Below are positions 9,127 through 17,257 of a DNA stretch of 64,000 bases, piece after piece. Position 1 is the stretch's first letter, and each line of letters begins with the position of its first letter. The translations under genes and the position numbers were made by a program. Location of the stretch: contig NZ_WQCF01000005.1 of assembly GCF_013032455.1 (NCBI RefSeq), positions 62,001 through 126,000 on the forward strand. Reading direction: 5' to 3'. This DNA comes from Ruegeria atlantica. Lineage in GTDB: Bacteria; Pseudomonadota; Alphaproteobacteria; Rhodobacterales; Rhodobacteraceae. Under the pieces are notes generated by a model. The model saw only the letters and a list, made by a program, of their open reading frames with translations. It searched no databases and was not told where the DNA came from.

Positions 9127-9813
9127 ATGGCTCAGCTCAAGAAAATCCTGCTGGTGGATGACGATGAAGACCTGCGCGAGGCGCTCAGTGAGCAACTTGT
9201 GATGACCGAGGATTTCGATGTGTTCGAAGCCCATGATGGCCAATCCGCGATGGAGCGGGCGCGTGAGGCGATCTACGATCTGGTCATTCTGGACGTGGGT
9301 CTGCCCGACACCGACGGGCGCGAGCTGTGTCGCCTGATGCGCAAGCAAGGTGTCAAAAGCCCAATTCTGATGCTGACCGGCCATGACAGCGACGCTGACA
9401 CCATTCTGGGTTTGGACGCCGGCGCCAACGATTATGTCTCTAAGCCGTTCAAATTTCCGGTCCTGCTGGCCCGTATCCGCGCACAACTGCGCCAGCATGA
9501 ACAATCCGAAGATGCGGTTTTTGTTCTTGGCCCGTATACGTTCAAGCCCGCGATGAAGATGCTGATCACCGAAGAAGATCGCAAAATCCGCTTGACCGAG
9601 AAGGAAACCAACATCCTTAAGTTCCTCTATCGCTCGACCGACGGTGTGGTTGCCCGCGATGTGCTGCTGCATGAGGTCTGGGGTTATAACGCGGGCGTCA
9701 CCACCCACACGTTGGAAACCCATATCTATCGCTTGCGCCAGAAAATTGAGCCCGATCCGTCGAATGCGCGCCTTTTGGTCACAGAATCTGGTGGATATCG
9801 TTTGGTCTCTTAA
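9127..9813 (+). CDS. cenR: OmpR-family response regulator, CenR-like
   Basis: A 228-residue two-component response regulator. The receiver domain carries the acidic pocket DDDE (residues 11-14), phospho-acceptor Asp56 (VILDVGLPD) and Lys106 (SKPFKF). A winged-helix OmpR/PhoB output domain follows (IRLTEKETNILKFLY, LHEVWGYNAGVTTHTLETHI, YRLRQKIE). The receiver and winged helix closely match, from memory, CenR of Caulobacter and Rhodobacter, an essential regulator of cell-envelope genes paired with the kinase CenK, which is not in this window. The ATG follows TTAGGAGGA; an earlier in-frame start lacks such a site. A terminator follows, so it is monocistronic. Confidence 0.85.
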   Translation: MAQLKKILLVDDDEDLREALSEQLVMTEDFDVFEAHDGQSAMERAREAIYDLVILDVGLPDTDGRELCRLMRKQGVKSPILMLTGHDSDADTILGLDAGANDYVSKPFKFPVLLARIRAQLRQHEQSEDAVFVLGPYTFKPAMKMLITEEDRKIRLTEKETNILKFLYRSTDGVVARDVLLHEVWGYNAGVTTHTLETHIYRLRQKIEPDPSNARLLVTESGGYRLVS

Positions 9814-9917
9814 CTTGCTGTGGATTGACGTGGATCAAAGTGATACTCTGGATGTGTAATTAGGTTACCTTCAACCCGCGCATGTCCGGGTCATGACATG
9901 CACCTCCCTGTTGGACT

Positions 9918-9943
9918 GCCGGGCCTTTGGCCCGGCTTTTTTT
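9918..9943 (+). terminator. Rho-independent terminator of cenR
   Basis: An 8-bp perfect stem (GCCGGGCC at 9918-9925, GGCCCGGC at 9929-9936), a TTT loop and seven T. It is 104 bases after the cenR stop, which leaves a 3' untranslated segment with no evident gene. Confidence 0.92.
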
Positions 9944-10075
9944 GTGGGGTGGTTTGGCGTTGGTTTCTGAATTGCCTCCAATAATGCCTATGTTTGGTAG
10001 CCATGACATTGCACAACATTTATTCGTGTTGATTGTGTTATAATGCAATGAAGTCCCACTTGACTTGGGGGTGAT

Positions 10076-10414
10076 ATGGCTAAAATTATCCCGGCGATAA
10101 TAGCGACGGCTACTTTGCTCGCTACAAATCCTGCCTTTTCAGAGGGTGATCCCGAAAACGGGCGGAATCTTGTACGCACAAACTGTGCGCATTGTCACGG
10201 CGTCGATGGAAATGCTCGATCAACATCGTTCCAGCCGGTACCCATGTTGGCTGGTCAGCCCTCTGTTTACCTGGTTCAGGAGATGCGAAACTATGCGTCG
10301 GGTGCGCGCGAAGATAATAGCAAAAACGCTGCAATGGTTTCAAAGCTGAAAGAGTTGAGCGATCAGGAATTTCAGGACATTGCCGAATTCTTTGCCACGC
10401 AGAAACGGTATTGA
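10076..10414 (+). CDS. Small periplasmic c-type cytochrome
   Basis: A 112-residue monohaem cytochrome c. A Sec signal peptide (first ~22 residues, cleaved near AFS-EG) precedes DPENGRNLVRTNCAHCHGVDG. The haem attachment motif CAHCH is at residues 37-41, with His41 as proximal ligand. A methionine such as that in VPMLAGQ or NAAMVSKL would be the distal ligand. Size and the LAGQ...YLVQEMRNYASGAR pattern resemble single domains of the cytochrome c4/c5 kind. It should shuttle electrons in the periplasm; its partner is unknown since no oxidase gene is nearby. A good GGGGGTGAT ribosome binding site precedes the ATG. Confidence 0.9.
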   Translation: MAKIIPAIIATATLLATNPAFSEGDPENGRNLVRTNCAHCHGVDGNARSTSFQPVPMLAGQPSVYLVQEMRNYASGAREDNSKNAAMVSKLKELSDQEFQDIAEFFATQKRY

Positions 10415-10677
10415 TCCAATGTACAAGTATTTTCGTCATCGCCCGTCGTGGCGGGCCAGCTACTGCCTACTTGCTGAAGGCAATCGTTAAGAGAAATTAG
10501 ATCGAATTTTCAAATTCCGTTCATACCCGACCATTTTATTCGAAATTGCAGATAATCAACACACCAGCTTGGCGGTGCAGAGCCAAACAATGGCTCTAGA
10601 AAAAGTTAACCCTTTTGTCATGGCGCCTCCTCCCGCACCACGCTAACCTCCGCTCAATCGCGACAGAGGAATCCCCA
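10415..10677. other. 263-base intergenic stretch, no gene recognised
   Basis: AT-richer than its surroundings. It has a 5-bp GC hairpin (10441-10456) and a 7-bp hairpin AGAGCCA/TGGCTCT (10579-10597), neither followed by a T-run. The xth promoter should lie in its right part. No RNA gene was recognised. Confidence 0.4.
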
Positions 10678-11466
10678 ATGCCCTTTACCCTTGCCACCTG
10701 GAACATCAACTCGGTCCGCCTGCGCGAGCCTATCGTGCTGAAATTGCTGCAAGAGGAAGCCCCTGATGTGTTGTGTTTGCAGGAGTGTAAGTCTCCGGTC
10801 GAAAAGATCCCGACCGAAGGGTTCGCCGAGCTGGGGTATACCCACATGGTTGCGCGCGGTCAGAAAGGCTACAACGGCGTTGCCATCCTTTCACGGCTGC
10901 CGATGGAAGAGGTGGGAGATAAGGATTTCGCCGATCTCGGCCATGCCCGTCACATCGCCGGGCGGTTGGAGAATGGCGTGACCATCCACAATTTTTATGT
11001 TCCTGCGGGCGGCGATATTCCGGATCGCGAAAAGAACGAGAAATTCGGGCAAAAGCTCGATTACCTCGCTGACATGCGTGACTGGTTCCATGCGGAAAAG
11101 CCGGAAAAATCCATTCTGGTCGGCGATCTGAACATCGCCCCGCGTGAGGATGACGTGTGGTCGCACAAGCAACTGCTCAAGGTCGTGTCGCACACCCCGA
11201 TCGAGGTTGAGGCGCTGGCTGAAACGCAGGATGCGGGCAGTTGGGTCGATATCACCCGGCAGGACATTCCCGAAGGGCAGCTGTATAGCTGGTGGTCTTA
11301 CCGCGCACGCGATTGGGATGCGGCAGACAAGGGGCGGCGGCTGGATCACGTCTGGGCCACGCCCGATATCTCGAACGCGGGCCATTCCAGCCGCGTTCTG
11401 CGCGACGCGCGCGGATGGGAAAAGCCTAGCGATCACGCGCCCGTTTTTGCCAGTTTCGACCTGTGA
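10678..11466 (+). CDS. xth: Exodeoxyribonuclease III
   Basis: A 262-residue member of the Mg-dependent endonuclease/exonuclease/phosphatase fold. Motifs in order: TWNINSVR (metal and DNA binding), LCLQECK with the metal-binding Glu, YNGVAILSR, LVGDLNIAPREDD (Asp and Asn of the active site), RRLDHVWATP and SDHAPVFASF with the catalytic Asp-His. It cleaves DNA 5' of abasic sites and removes 3' blocks in base-excision repair in the cytoplasm. The ATG follows AGAGGAAT. A longer in-frame start 63 bases upstream lacks such a site and the added residues do not resemble the family. Confidence 0.96.
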   Translation: MPFTLATWNINSVRLREPIVLKLLQEEAPDVLCLQECKSPVEKIPTEGFAELGYTHMVARGQKGYNGVAILSRLPMEEVGDKDFADLGHARHIAGRLENGVTIHNFYVPAGGDIPDREKNEKFGQKLDYLADMRDWFHAEKPEKSILVGDLNIAPREDDVWSHKQLLKVVSHTPIEVEALAETQDAGSWVDITRQDIPEGQLYSWWSYRARDWDAADKGRRLDHVWATPDISNAGHSSRVLRDARGWEKPSDHAPVFASFDL

Positions 11467-11542
11467 TTTCGCAACTCTGCCCTTGGTTTCCGCAGCAAGC
11501 GGTTGCATATAGGGCGCAAGTTCGAACCGGAGAGTGAAAATC

Positions 11543-12460
11543 ATGGACCTTCTGAACGCGGCAGCCGGCCCCGAGGCCACCGATCTGATCAAGGACGGGT
11601 CCGAGGCGACCTTTATGGCCGACGTGGTCGAGGCGTCTCAGGAAACGCCTATCATCGTGGATTTCTGGGCACCCTGGTGTGGCCCGTGCAAGACCCTCAT
11701 TCCCTTGTTGGAAGAGGCCGTGACCGCCGCCAAGGGCGCGGTGAAGATGGTCAAGATCAACGTGGATGAGGCGCAGATGATCGCTTCGCAAATGCGTGTC
11801 CAGTCGGTTCCGACCGTTTATGCCTTTTTCAAAGGTCAGCCCGTGGATGGATTTCAGGGCGCGCTGCCGGGGTCCGAAATTAAGGCCTTTATCGACCGCG
11901 TGATCGAAGCCGCGGGCGGCGAAAGCCCCGGTGGTCAACTGGATGATGCCGTAGAAGCCGCGGAAGAGATGCTGGCCGATGGGGCCGCTGTGGATGCGGC
12001 CCAAACCTTTGCCGCCATTCTTGGCGAAGACCCGAACCACGCCGGTGCCTATGGCGGTCTGGTTCGTGCCCATATCGCTTCGGGTGAATTGGAGCAGGCC
12101 GAGGCGATCCTGAATGGCGCTCCCGCTGAGATCTCTACATCCGCCGAGGTGGAAGCCGCGCATGCGCAGTTGGAATTGGCCAAGCAGGCCGCAGACGCGG
12201 GTCCGGTGGCCGAACTGAGCGCTGCGGTAGAGGCTGAACCCGACAACCATCAGGCCCGTTTCGATCTGGCGCAGGCCCTGCATGCAAATGGTGAGGTTGA
12301 AGAGGCCGTTGCGCAACTGTTGGAGCTGTTCCGCCGGGACCGTGAGTGGAATGATGGGGCCGCCAAGACCCAGCTGTTCACCATTTTCGATGCGCTCAAA
12401 CCCAATGACCCGATTGTTCTGAACGGGCGGCGCAAACTTAGCTCGATGATATTTGCCTAA
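11543..12460 (+). CDS. cnoX: Thioredoxin-TPR chaperone, CnoX (YbbN) family
   Basis: About 305 residues: an N-terminal thioredoxin domain with an intact WCGPC redox site (Cys46, Cys49) and the cis-proline VPTVYAFF, then from ~residue 130 alanine-rich helical repeats of the TPR kind (LDDAVEAAEEMLADG, HAGAYGGLVRAHIASGELEQ, NHQARFDLAQALHANGEVEE). This layout is that of CnoX/YbbN, a chaperone that protects proteins from bleach-type oxidation and hands them to refolding machines. E. coli CnoX lacks the CxxC pair; this protein keeps it, as in Caulobacter CnoX, so it may also reduce disulfides. The ATG is preferred to a GTG 9 bases earlier because the GGAG site is too close to the GTG. Confidence 0.9.
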   Translation: MDLLNAAAGPEATDLIKDGSEATFMADVVEASQETPIIVDFWAPWCGPCKTLIPLLEEAVTAAKGAVKMVKINVDEAQMIASQMRVQSVPTVYAFFKGQPVDGFQGALPGSEIKAFIDRVIEAAGGESPGGQLDDAVEAAEEMLADGAAVDAAQTFAAILGEDPNHAGAYGGLVRAHIASGELEQAEAILNGAPAEISTSAEVEAAHAQLELAKQAADAGPVAELSAAVEAEPDNHQARFDLAQALHANGEVEEAVAQLLELFRRDREWNDGAAKTQLFTIFDALKPNDPIVLNGRRKLSSMIFA

Positions 12461-12487
12461 TTCGGGATCAGAGCTACACTCGGGTAC

Positions 12488-13129
12488 ATGATGCATCCCG
12501 CTGACCTGCCTGAAACGGTATCCGTCTTTCCATTGCCCGGGGCGCTGTTGCTGCCCCGTTCACGCCTGCCGCTGCATATTTTTGAGCCGCGTTACCTCCA
12601 GATGCTGGACGACGCTTTGAAAACGCAAGAGCGGCTTATTGGTATGGTACAACCTAACCCATGCCAGAGCGACGACAGCAAACTGCACCAGATCGGGTGC
12701 GCTGGACGCGTGACGCAATTCTCCGAGACAGAAGATGGCCGCTACCTGATCACTCTGACGGGAATTTCGCGTTTTCGTGTCCGGTCTGAGCTGGATGCCT
12801 TTACTCCTTATCGACGCTGTTCCGTGTCTTGGGATGGTTTTGACCGTGATCTTGGCAAGGTCGAGAAGGATGATGGGTTCAATCGTCCAAGATTTCTCGG
12901 TTTGCTCGAAAGGTTTTTTGCTTCGCGTCAGCTTTCAACCGACTGGGATACCTTGAAAGACGCCGATGATGAGTTACTGGTGAACTCATTGTCCATGTTG
13001 CTGGATTTCGAGCCCGAAGAGAAGCAGGCACTGCTAGAAGCCCCCAGCCTGCGCACCCGGCGTGAGACGTTGGTGACGCTGATAGAATTCGCCATGCGTG
13101 GCGGAACGAATGAGGAAAAACTACAATGA
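12488..13129 (+). CDS. Lon-type substrate-binding domain protein
   Basis: A 213-residue stand-alone LON N-terminal domain: [26 protein letters not shown] near residue 11 is the family signature, and a helical C-terminal bundle rich in Leu and Glu follows. There is no AAA or protease domain. Such proteins are widespread in Alphaproteobacteria, and their biochemical role is not established. The gene follows cnoX by 27 bases and its stop overlaps the start of the Trm112-like gene by 4 bases, so the three are probably one operon tied to protein quality control. Confidence 0.9.
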   Translation: MMHPADLPETVSVFPLPGALLLPRSRLPLHIFEPRYLQMLDDALKTQERLIGMVQPNPCQSDDSKLHQIGCAGRVTQFSETEDGRYLITLTGISRFRVRSELDAFTPYRRCSVSWDGFDRDLGKVEKDDGFNRPRFLGLLERFFASRQLSTDWDTLKDADDELLVNSLSMLLDFEPEEKQALLEAPSLRTRRETLVTLIEFAMRGGTNEEKLQ

Positions 13130-13311
13130 CCGACCCCGAGCACCCGTTCGATCGCCGCATGCTTGAGGCACTGATCTGCCCGCAGAGTCATACCACTCTG
13201 CATTATGATGCCGAAAAGCAAGAGCTGGTGTCAAAGGCGGCTGGCTTGGCCTTTCCGATCCGGAACGGCATTCCAGTGATGTTGATAGATGAGGCGCGCG
13301 TGCTCGACTAA
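13126..13311 (+). CDS. Trm112/YcaR-family small protein
   Basis: A 61-residue protein, [20 protein letters not shown] then [20 protein letters not shown], matching the Trm112/YcaR family. In relatives a CPxC pair begins a zinc site; here it reads CPQS and only one cysteine remains, so zinc binding has probably been lost. In other organisms Trm112 activates methyltransferases; bacterial members are less well understood. It overlaps the upstream Lon-domain gene by 4 bases (ATGA) and the convergent hydroxylase gene by 4 bases. Confidence 0.85.
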   Translation: MTDPEHPFDRRMLEALICPQSHTTLHYDAEKQELVSKAAGLAFPIRNGIPVMLIDEARVLD

Positions 13312-14570
13312 ATCGGGCGGCCTTGCAGCAGTTTGGGTAGGTCTCCGGTCAATCCGGCAGCTTCGCGTACGAAGCCACGGCGCAGGCCAGGCATTGATCC
13401 GACGATCCCCATCCCGATATCGCGCCCGATCCGCAGCAACGGGTTGTCGTTGGAAAACAGCTTGTTGAACGCATCGGTCGCCATTGCCAGCGAGGCGGTG
13501 TCGAAACGGCGCCACTCCTGATAGCACTCCAGTACCAGAACCGAACCAATATCTTCACCCCGCCGTCCGGCCAATGTGAGTACTTCGGCCAGAGCCCCGA
13601 CATCACGCAGGCCAGCGTTCAGGCCCTGTCCGGCGATGGGGTGCATGCCGTGCGCGGCGTCTCCGACCAACGCCATGCGCTCGCCGATGAATGAGTTGGC
13701 GATGGTCAGATTCAGGGGATAGGTAAAGCGGTCGCCCTGCAGCCGAATTTCGCCCAGAAAGTCGCCGAACCGGGGACGCAGAGCCTGCAGATAGTCCGCC
13801 TCGGGCAGGGAATTGATGTGCTTTGCCGTTTCAGTCCGCTCACTCCAGACGATTGAGCTGCGATTTCCGGTCAGGGGCAGGATCGCAAGGGGGCCGGGTG
13901 GCATGAAGAACTGATGTGCAATGCCGTGATGAGGCAAGTCATGCTCGATGGCGCAGACCAGTGCGGTCTGGCCGTAATCCCAACCGGTGCGCTTGATGCC
14001 TGCACGCGTTGCGGTGCCGCTGCGGCGACCATCGCAACCGACCAGCAAGCTGCCTGTCACGGTTTTTCCGTCGTTCAACGTCAGCATTACACCATTTGCT
14101 GTGACATCCTGAGCGATGACGGTTTTGCCGTTGATCTGGGTGATGCGCTTTTCTTCGGCCATCACGTCCATAAAGGCGCGGCGCAGATGACGGTCTTCGA
14201 CCATGTAACCCATCGGACCTTCTTCGATCTCGGCATGGTCGAAATGCATGAAAAACGGTGATGGCCCCGCGCCCGCATGGCCATCCGTGACCTTGATCTC
14301 AAGCATCGGTTGGGCGTGGTCCGCTACCCGATCCCAGACCCCGATCGCATCCAGCAGGCGTTGCGAGGCCAGCGCCAAAGCATAGGCGCGGCCGTCGAAT
14401 GCGGCGTTCTTGCGGACCTTTTCAGCCAGAGCGTCGATCACGGTGACGGAATGTCCCGTTTGCGCCATTGCTAATGCCAAAGCCGGGCCATTCAGGCCAC
14501 CGCCAATGATCAAGATATCGGAGTTCTGTTCCATGCTGTGCAATATGCGCGCCCATTCGGGATTGTCCAT
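13308..14570 (-). CDS. UbiH/UbiF/COQ6-family FAD-dependent hydroxylase
   Basis: About 420 residues of a class A flavoprotein monooxygenase. The N-terminal FAD motif [19 protein letters not shown], the RAYALALAS segment, the central [10 protein letters not shown] and the C-terminal [20 protein letters not shown] (FAD ribityl binding) are all present. The family adds hydroxyl groups to the aromatic ring of ubiquinone precursors, using O2 and reduced FAD, at the inner membrane. Which ring position is attacked cannot be told. The start is uncertain: ATG 14570 has an AGGA site 6 bases upstream, while ATG 14534 would give the shorter N-terminus more usual in the family. Confidence 0.9.
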   Translation of the reverse strand: MDNPEWARILHSMEQNSDILIIGGGLNGPALALAMAQTGHSVTVIDALAEKVRKNAAFDGRAYALALASQRLLDAIGVWDRVADHAQPMLEIKVTDGHAGAGPSPFFMHFDHAEIEEGPMGYMVEDRHLRRAFMDVMAEEKRITQINGKTVIAQDVTANGVMLTLNDGKTVTGSLLVGCDGRRSGTATRAGIKRTGWDYGQTALVCAIEHDLPHHGIAHQFFMPPGPLAILPLTGNRSSIVWSERTETAKHINSLPEADYLQALRPRFGDFLGEIRLQGDRFTYPLNLTIANSFIGERMALVGDAAHGMHPIAGQGLNAGLRDVGALAEVLTLAGRRGEDIGSVLVLECYQEWRRFDTASLAMATDAFNKLFSNDNPLLRIGRDIGMGIVGSMPGLRRGFVREAAGLTGDLPKLLQGRPI

Positions 14571-14623
14571 GTGCAGTCCTGTCGCTACCGTCCCTTGCAA
14601 CAGAATTTTTCAAGGGGGCAGGG

Positions 14624-15952
14624 ATGCAGGACTGGCTGACCATGACGGCGTGTGATTTGGGTCGGGGCATCGGCATGGGCCGGATCGACCCGGTTGAACT
14701 GACCGAGACCTATCTGTCCGCTATCGATGCCCACCCCCACCGTGACCGGATCTATGCTCGCGTCACTCATGACCGCGCGCGGTCTGAGGCTCGGGCAGCG
14801 CAAACGCGCGCCAAGCTGGGGCAGCGTCTGTCATTGTTGGACGGAGTGCCGATCAGTTGGAAAGACTTGTTCGACACGGCCGGGATTGCCACCGAGGCCG
14901 GATCGGCGTTGTTGACGGGCCGGGTGCCAGACACCGACGCAGTCGTCGTGCGCAACACCACTGCGATGGGGGCTGTGTGTCTGGGTAAAACCCATATGAG
15001 CGAATTAGCCTTTTCGGGCCTTGGATTGAATCCGATCACCGGAACCCCGCCCTGTGTCGATGATGAAGATGCGGTTTCCGGTGGCTCCTCTTCTGGCGCG
15101 GCGGCGTCGGTAGCCTGGGGTTTGGCCGCAGGTGGAATGGGATCAGACACCGGTGGATCAGTGCGTATCCCTGCGGCCTGGAACAATCTTGTGGGGCTGA
15201 AAACCACTGCCGGACGGGTCAGTCTTGAAGGGGTCGTACCTTTGTGCCTGCGCTTCGATACCGCTGGTCCGCTGGCGCGGTCGGTTGAGGATGCGGCGCA
15301 TTTGTTGGCTTTGCTTGAGGGCGGCAACCCGGCTGATCTGCGCGGGGCCAGCCTGAAAGGCCGTCGTTTTGCCGACCTGCAAAACGTGGCCAAGGACGAC
15401 CTGCGCGATGCGCCGCGCAAAGCCTATGACGATGCTGTGGAGCGGTTGCGCGATGCAGGGGCGGAAATCGTGCCGCTTGAGGTGCCCGAATTAAACGAGG
15501 CGATGGGGCTTTCCGGTCTTCTCTATACTACCGAAGCTTATGGCCTGTGGCGCGATGTGATCGAGGCCAACCCGGATGCGATGTATCCTGAGATTCTTGA
15601 GCGCTTTCGCACCGGTAAAAAAGTGTCCGGTGCCGATTATGTTGCGGCCTGGTCCAAGTTAAAAGCATGTCGGGCCGCCTGGGATGCGGCCGCCGCCGGG
15701 TTTGATGCCGTTCTGGCACCCTCTGCGCCCATTCTACCGCCGAAACTGGAGCGGTTGATGAGCGATCATGACTACTATGTCACTGAAAACCTGTTGGCGC
15801 TGCGCAATACGCGAATTGGCAACCTGATGGGGCTGGCGGCGCTGACATTGCCCACGGGGACCCAAGGCTGTGGGCTGATGATGATGGGGTATCCGGGTTC
15901 GGAAGAGGCGCTTTTGCGGCTTGGTTCAGCGGCCGAGGCGGTATTGGCCTGA
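14624..15952 (+). CDS. Amidase signature family hydrolase
   Basis: A 442-residue amidase of the GatA/aspartyl-tRNA amidotransferase fold. The Ser-cisSer-Lys triad can be placed: Lys80 (ISWKDLFDTAG), the cis-serine in SGGSSSG (about residue 155) and nucleophile Ser179 in GSDTGGSVRIP. It hydrolyses a carboxamide in the cytoplasm; the substrate is unknown. A true GatA is unlikely because gatB and gatC are absent and the protein is short for GatA. It is divergent from the hydroxylase gene with a 53-base gap and is followed by the aminotransferase gene. Confidence 0.87.
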   Translation: MQDWLTMTACDLGRGIGMGRIDPVELTETYLSAIDAHPHRDRIYARVTHDRARSEARAAQTRAKLGQRLSLLDGVPISWKDLFDTAGIATEAGSALLTGRVPDTDAVVVRNTTAMGAVCLGKTHMSELAFSGLGLNPITGTPPCVDDEDAVSGGSSSGAAASVAWGLAAGGMGSDTGGSVRIPAAWNNLVGLKTTAGRVSLEGVVPLCLRFDTAGPLARSVEDAAHLLALLEGGNPADLRGASLKGRRFADLQNVAKDDLRDAPRKAYDDAVERLRDAGAEIVPLEVPELNEAMGLSGLLYTTEAYGLWRDVIEANPDAMYPEILERFRTGKKVSGADYVAAWSKLKACRAAWDAAAAGFDAVLAPSAPILPPKLERLMSDHDYYVTENLLALRNTRIGNLMGLAALTLPTGTQGCGLMMMGYPGSEEALLRLGSAAEAVLA

Positions 15953-16061
15953 ATGCCACAATCCCCTGATTCGCCACCTCTTTGTCTGGACGAAACGGGG
16001 AGCGATCTGTAATCTGCCAAAAAAGCGGGGCGTTAATGATCCCGATATTGAGGCAGTAGTT

Positions 16062-17243
16062 ATGAATTTCCCCGAGCGGTTTTCGAACCTACCGGAATAT
16101 GCATTCCCGCGTCTGCGCACCCTGTTGGATCATCACCAGCCGGGCGGAGATGTGATTCACATGACCATCGGCGCGCCTATGCATGACTTCCCGTCGTGGG
16201 TGACGGATGTGATCATGGAAAACGCCGCAGGGTTTCAAGGTTATCCGCCGAATGAAGGTTCGCCCGAACTGCGCGGCGCGATCACTGACTGGATCAGTCG
16301 CCGCTATGGCGTAACGATGGACCCTGAGACCAGCGTGATGGCCCTGAATGGCACCCGTGAGGGGTTGTACAATGCTGCCATGGCCCTGTGCCCCGAGCAG
16401 AAGAACGGTCAGAGACCGGTCGTCCTGTGTCCGAACCCGTTTTATCAGGTCTATATGGTCGCCTCGATCTCGGTTGGGGCTGAGCCGATCTTTGTGCCTG
16501 CAACTGCTGCAACGGGCCATCTGCCTGATTACGCGGGTCTGCCCGAGGACGTGTTAAACCGCACCGCTGTGGCCTATATTTGTTCGCCCGCGAACCCGCA
16601 GGGGGCCGTTGCCTCGCGGGATTACTGGGCCGAGTTGATCCGTCTGGCCGAAAAATACGATTTCCGCATTTTTGCGGATGAATGTTATTCCGAAATTTAC
16701 CGCGACGAAGCCCCGACCGGCGTTTTGACCGTTGCGCAGGAACTGGGCGCAGACCCCGAGCGGATCACCTTGTTCAACTCTCTGTCGAAACGGTCCAATC
16801 TGGCCGGGTTGCGGTCTGGCCTGATTGCGGGCGGTCCTGAAACCATCAAGCGGGTCAAGCAGTTGCGCAACTATGCGGGTGCACCGTTGCCGCTGCCGTT
16901 GCAAGCCGCTGCGGCCAAGGTCTGGGCGGACGAAGAGCATGTCGCCGAGAACCGCACGCTCTATCAGGAAAAATATGCGATTGCGGATAAGGTGTTCGCG
17001 GGCCTGCAGGGCTATATGCCGCCCGAAGCCGGATTTTTCCTGTGGCTGCCGGTCGAAAACGGCGAAGAAACCGCATTGAAGCTGTGGCAGCAGACCGGTG
17101 TTCGGGTGCTGCCGGGCGCATATCTTTCTCAAGGTGATCCGGGGCAAAACCCGGGCGAGCAATTTATTCGGGTCGCCATGGTGGCCCCAAAAACAGAGTT
17201 GCAGCAAGGGCTGATCACGCTCCGCGACTGCATCTATTCGTGA
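16062..17243 (+). CDS. Class I/II aminotransferase, DapC-like
   Basis: A 393-residue fold-type I PLP enzyme. The N-terminus [20 protein letters not shown] and the PLP lysine, Lys243 in [16 protein letters not shown], match the proteobacterial N-succinyldiaminopimelate aminotransferase (DapC) group, in which SKRSN-GLRSG is characteristic. Also visible are [26 protein letters not shown] and the C-terminal Arg (FIRVAMV). DapC transfers an amino group from glutamate in lysine/meso-diaminopimelate synthesis; a more general aminotransferase role is not excluded. The ATG lies within a longer frame that begins inside the amidase gene, and the family N-terminus fits this ATG. ftsK follows closely. Confidence 0.85.
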   Translation: MNFPERFSNLPEYAFPRLRTLLDHHQPGGDVIHMTIGAPMHDFPSWVTDVIMENAAGFQGYPPNEGSPELRGAITDWISRRYGVTMDPETSVMALNGTREGLYNAAMALCPEQKNGQRPVVLCPNPFYQVYMVASISVGAEPIFVPATAATGHLPDYAGLPEDVLNRTAVAYICSPANPQGAVASRDYWAELIRLAEKYDFRIFADECYSEIYRDEAPTGVLTVAQELGADPERITLFNSLSKRSNLAGLRSGLIAGGPETIKRVKQLRNYAGAPLPLPLQAAAAKVWADEEHVAENRTLYQEKYAIADKVFAGLQGYMPPEAGFFLWLPVENGEETALKLWQQTGVRVLPGAYLSQGDPGQNPGEQFIRVAMVAPKTELQQGLITLRDCIYS

Positions 17244-17257
17244 GGTACGAGGGCAAA

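Noticed and set aside
14624-15952. Amidase as GatA of the Glu-tRNA amidotransferase
   Set aside because: No gatB or gatC beside it and the length and sequence fit the general amidase family better.
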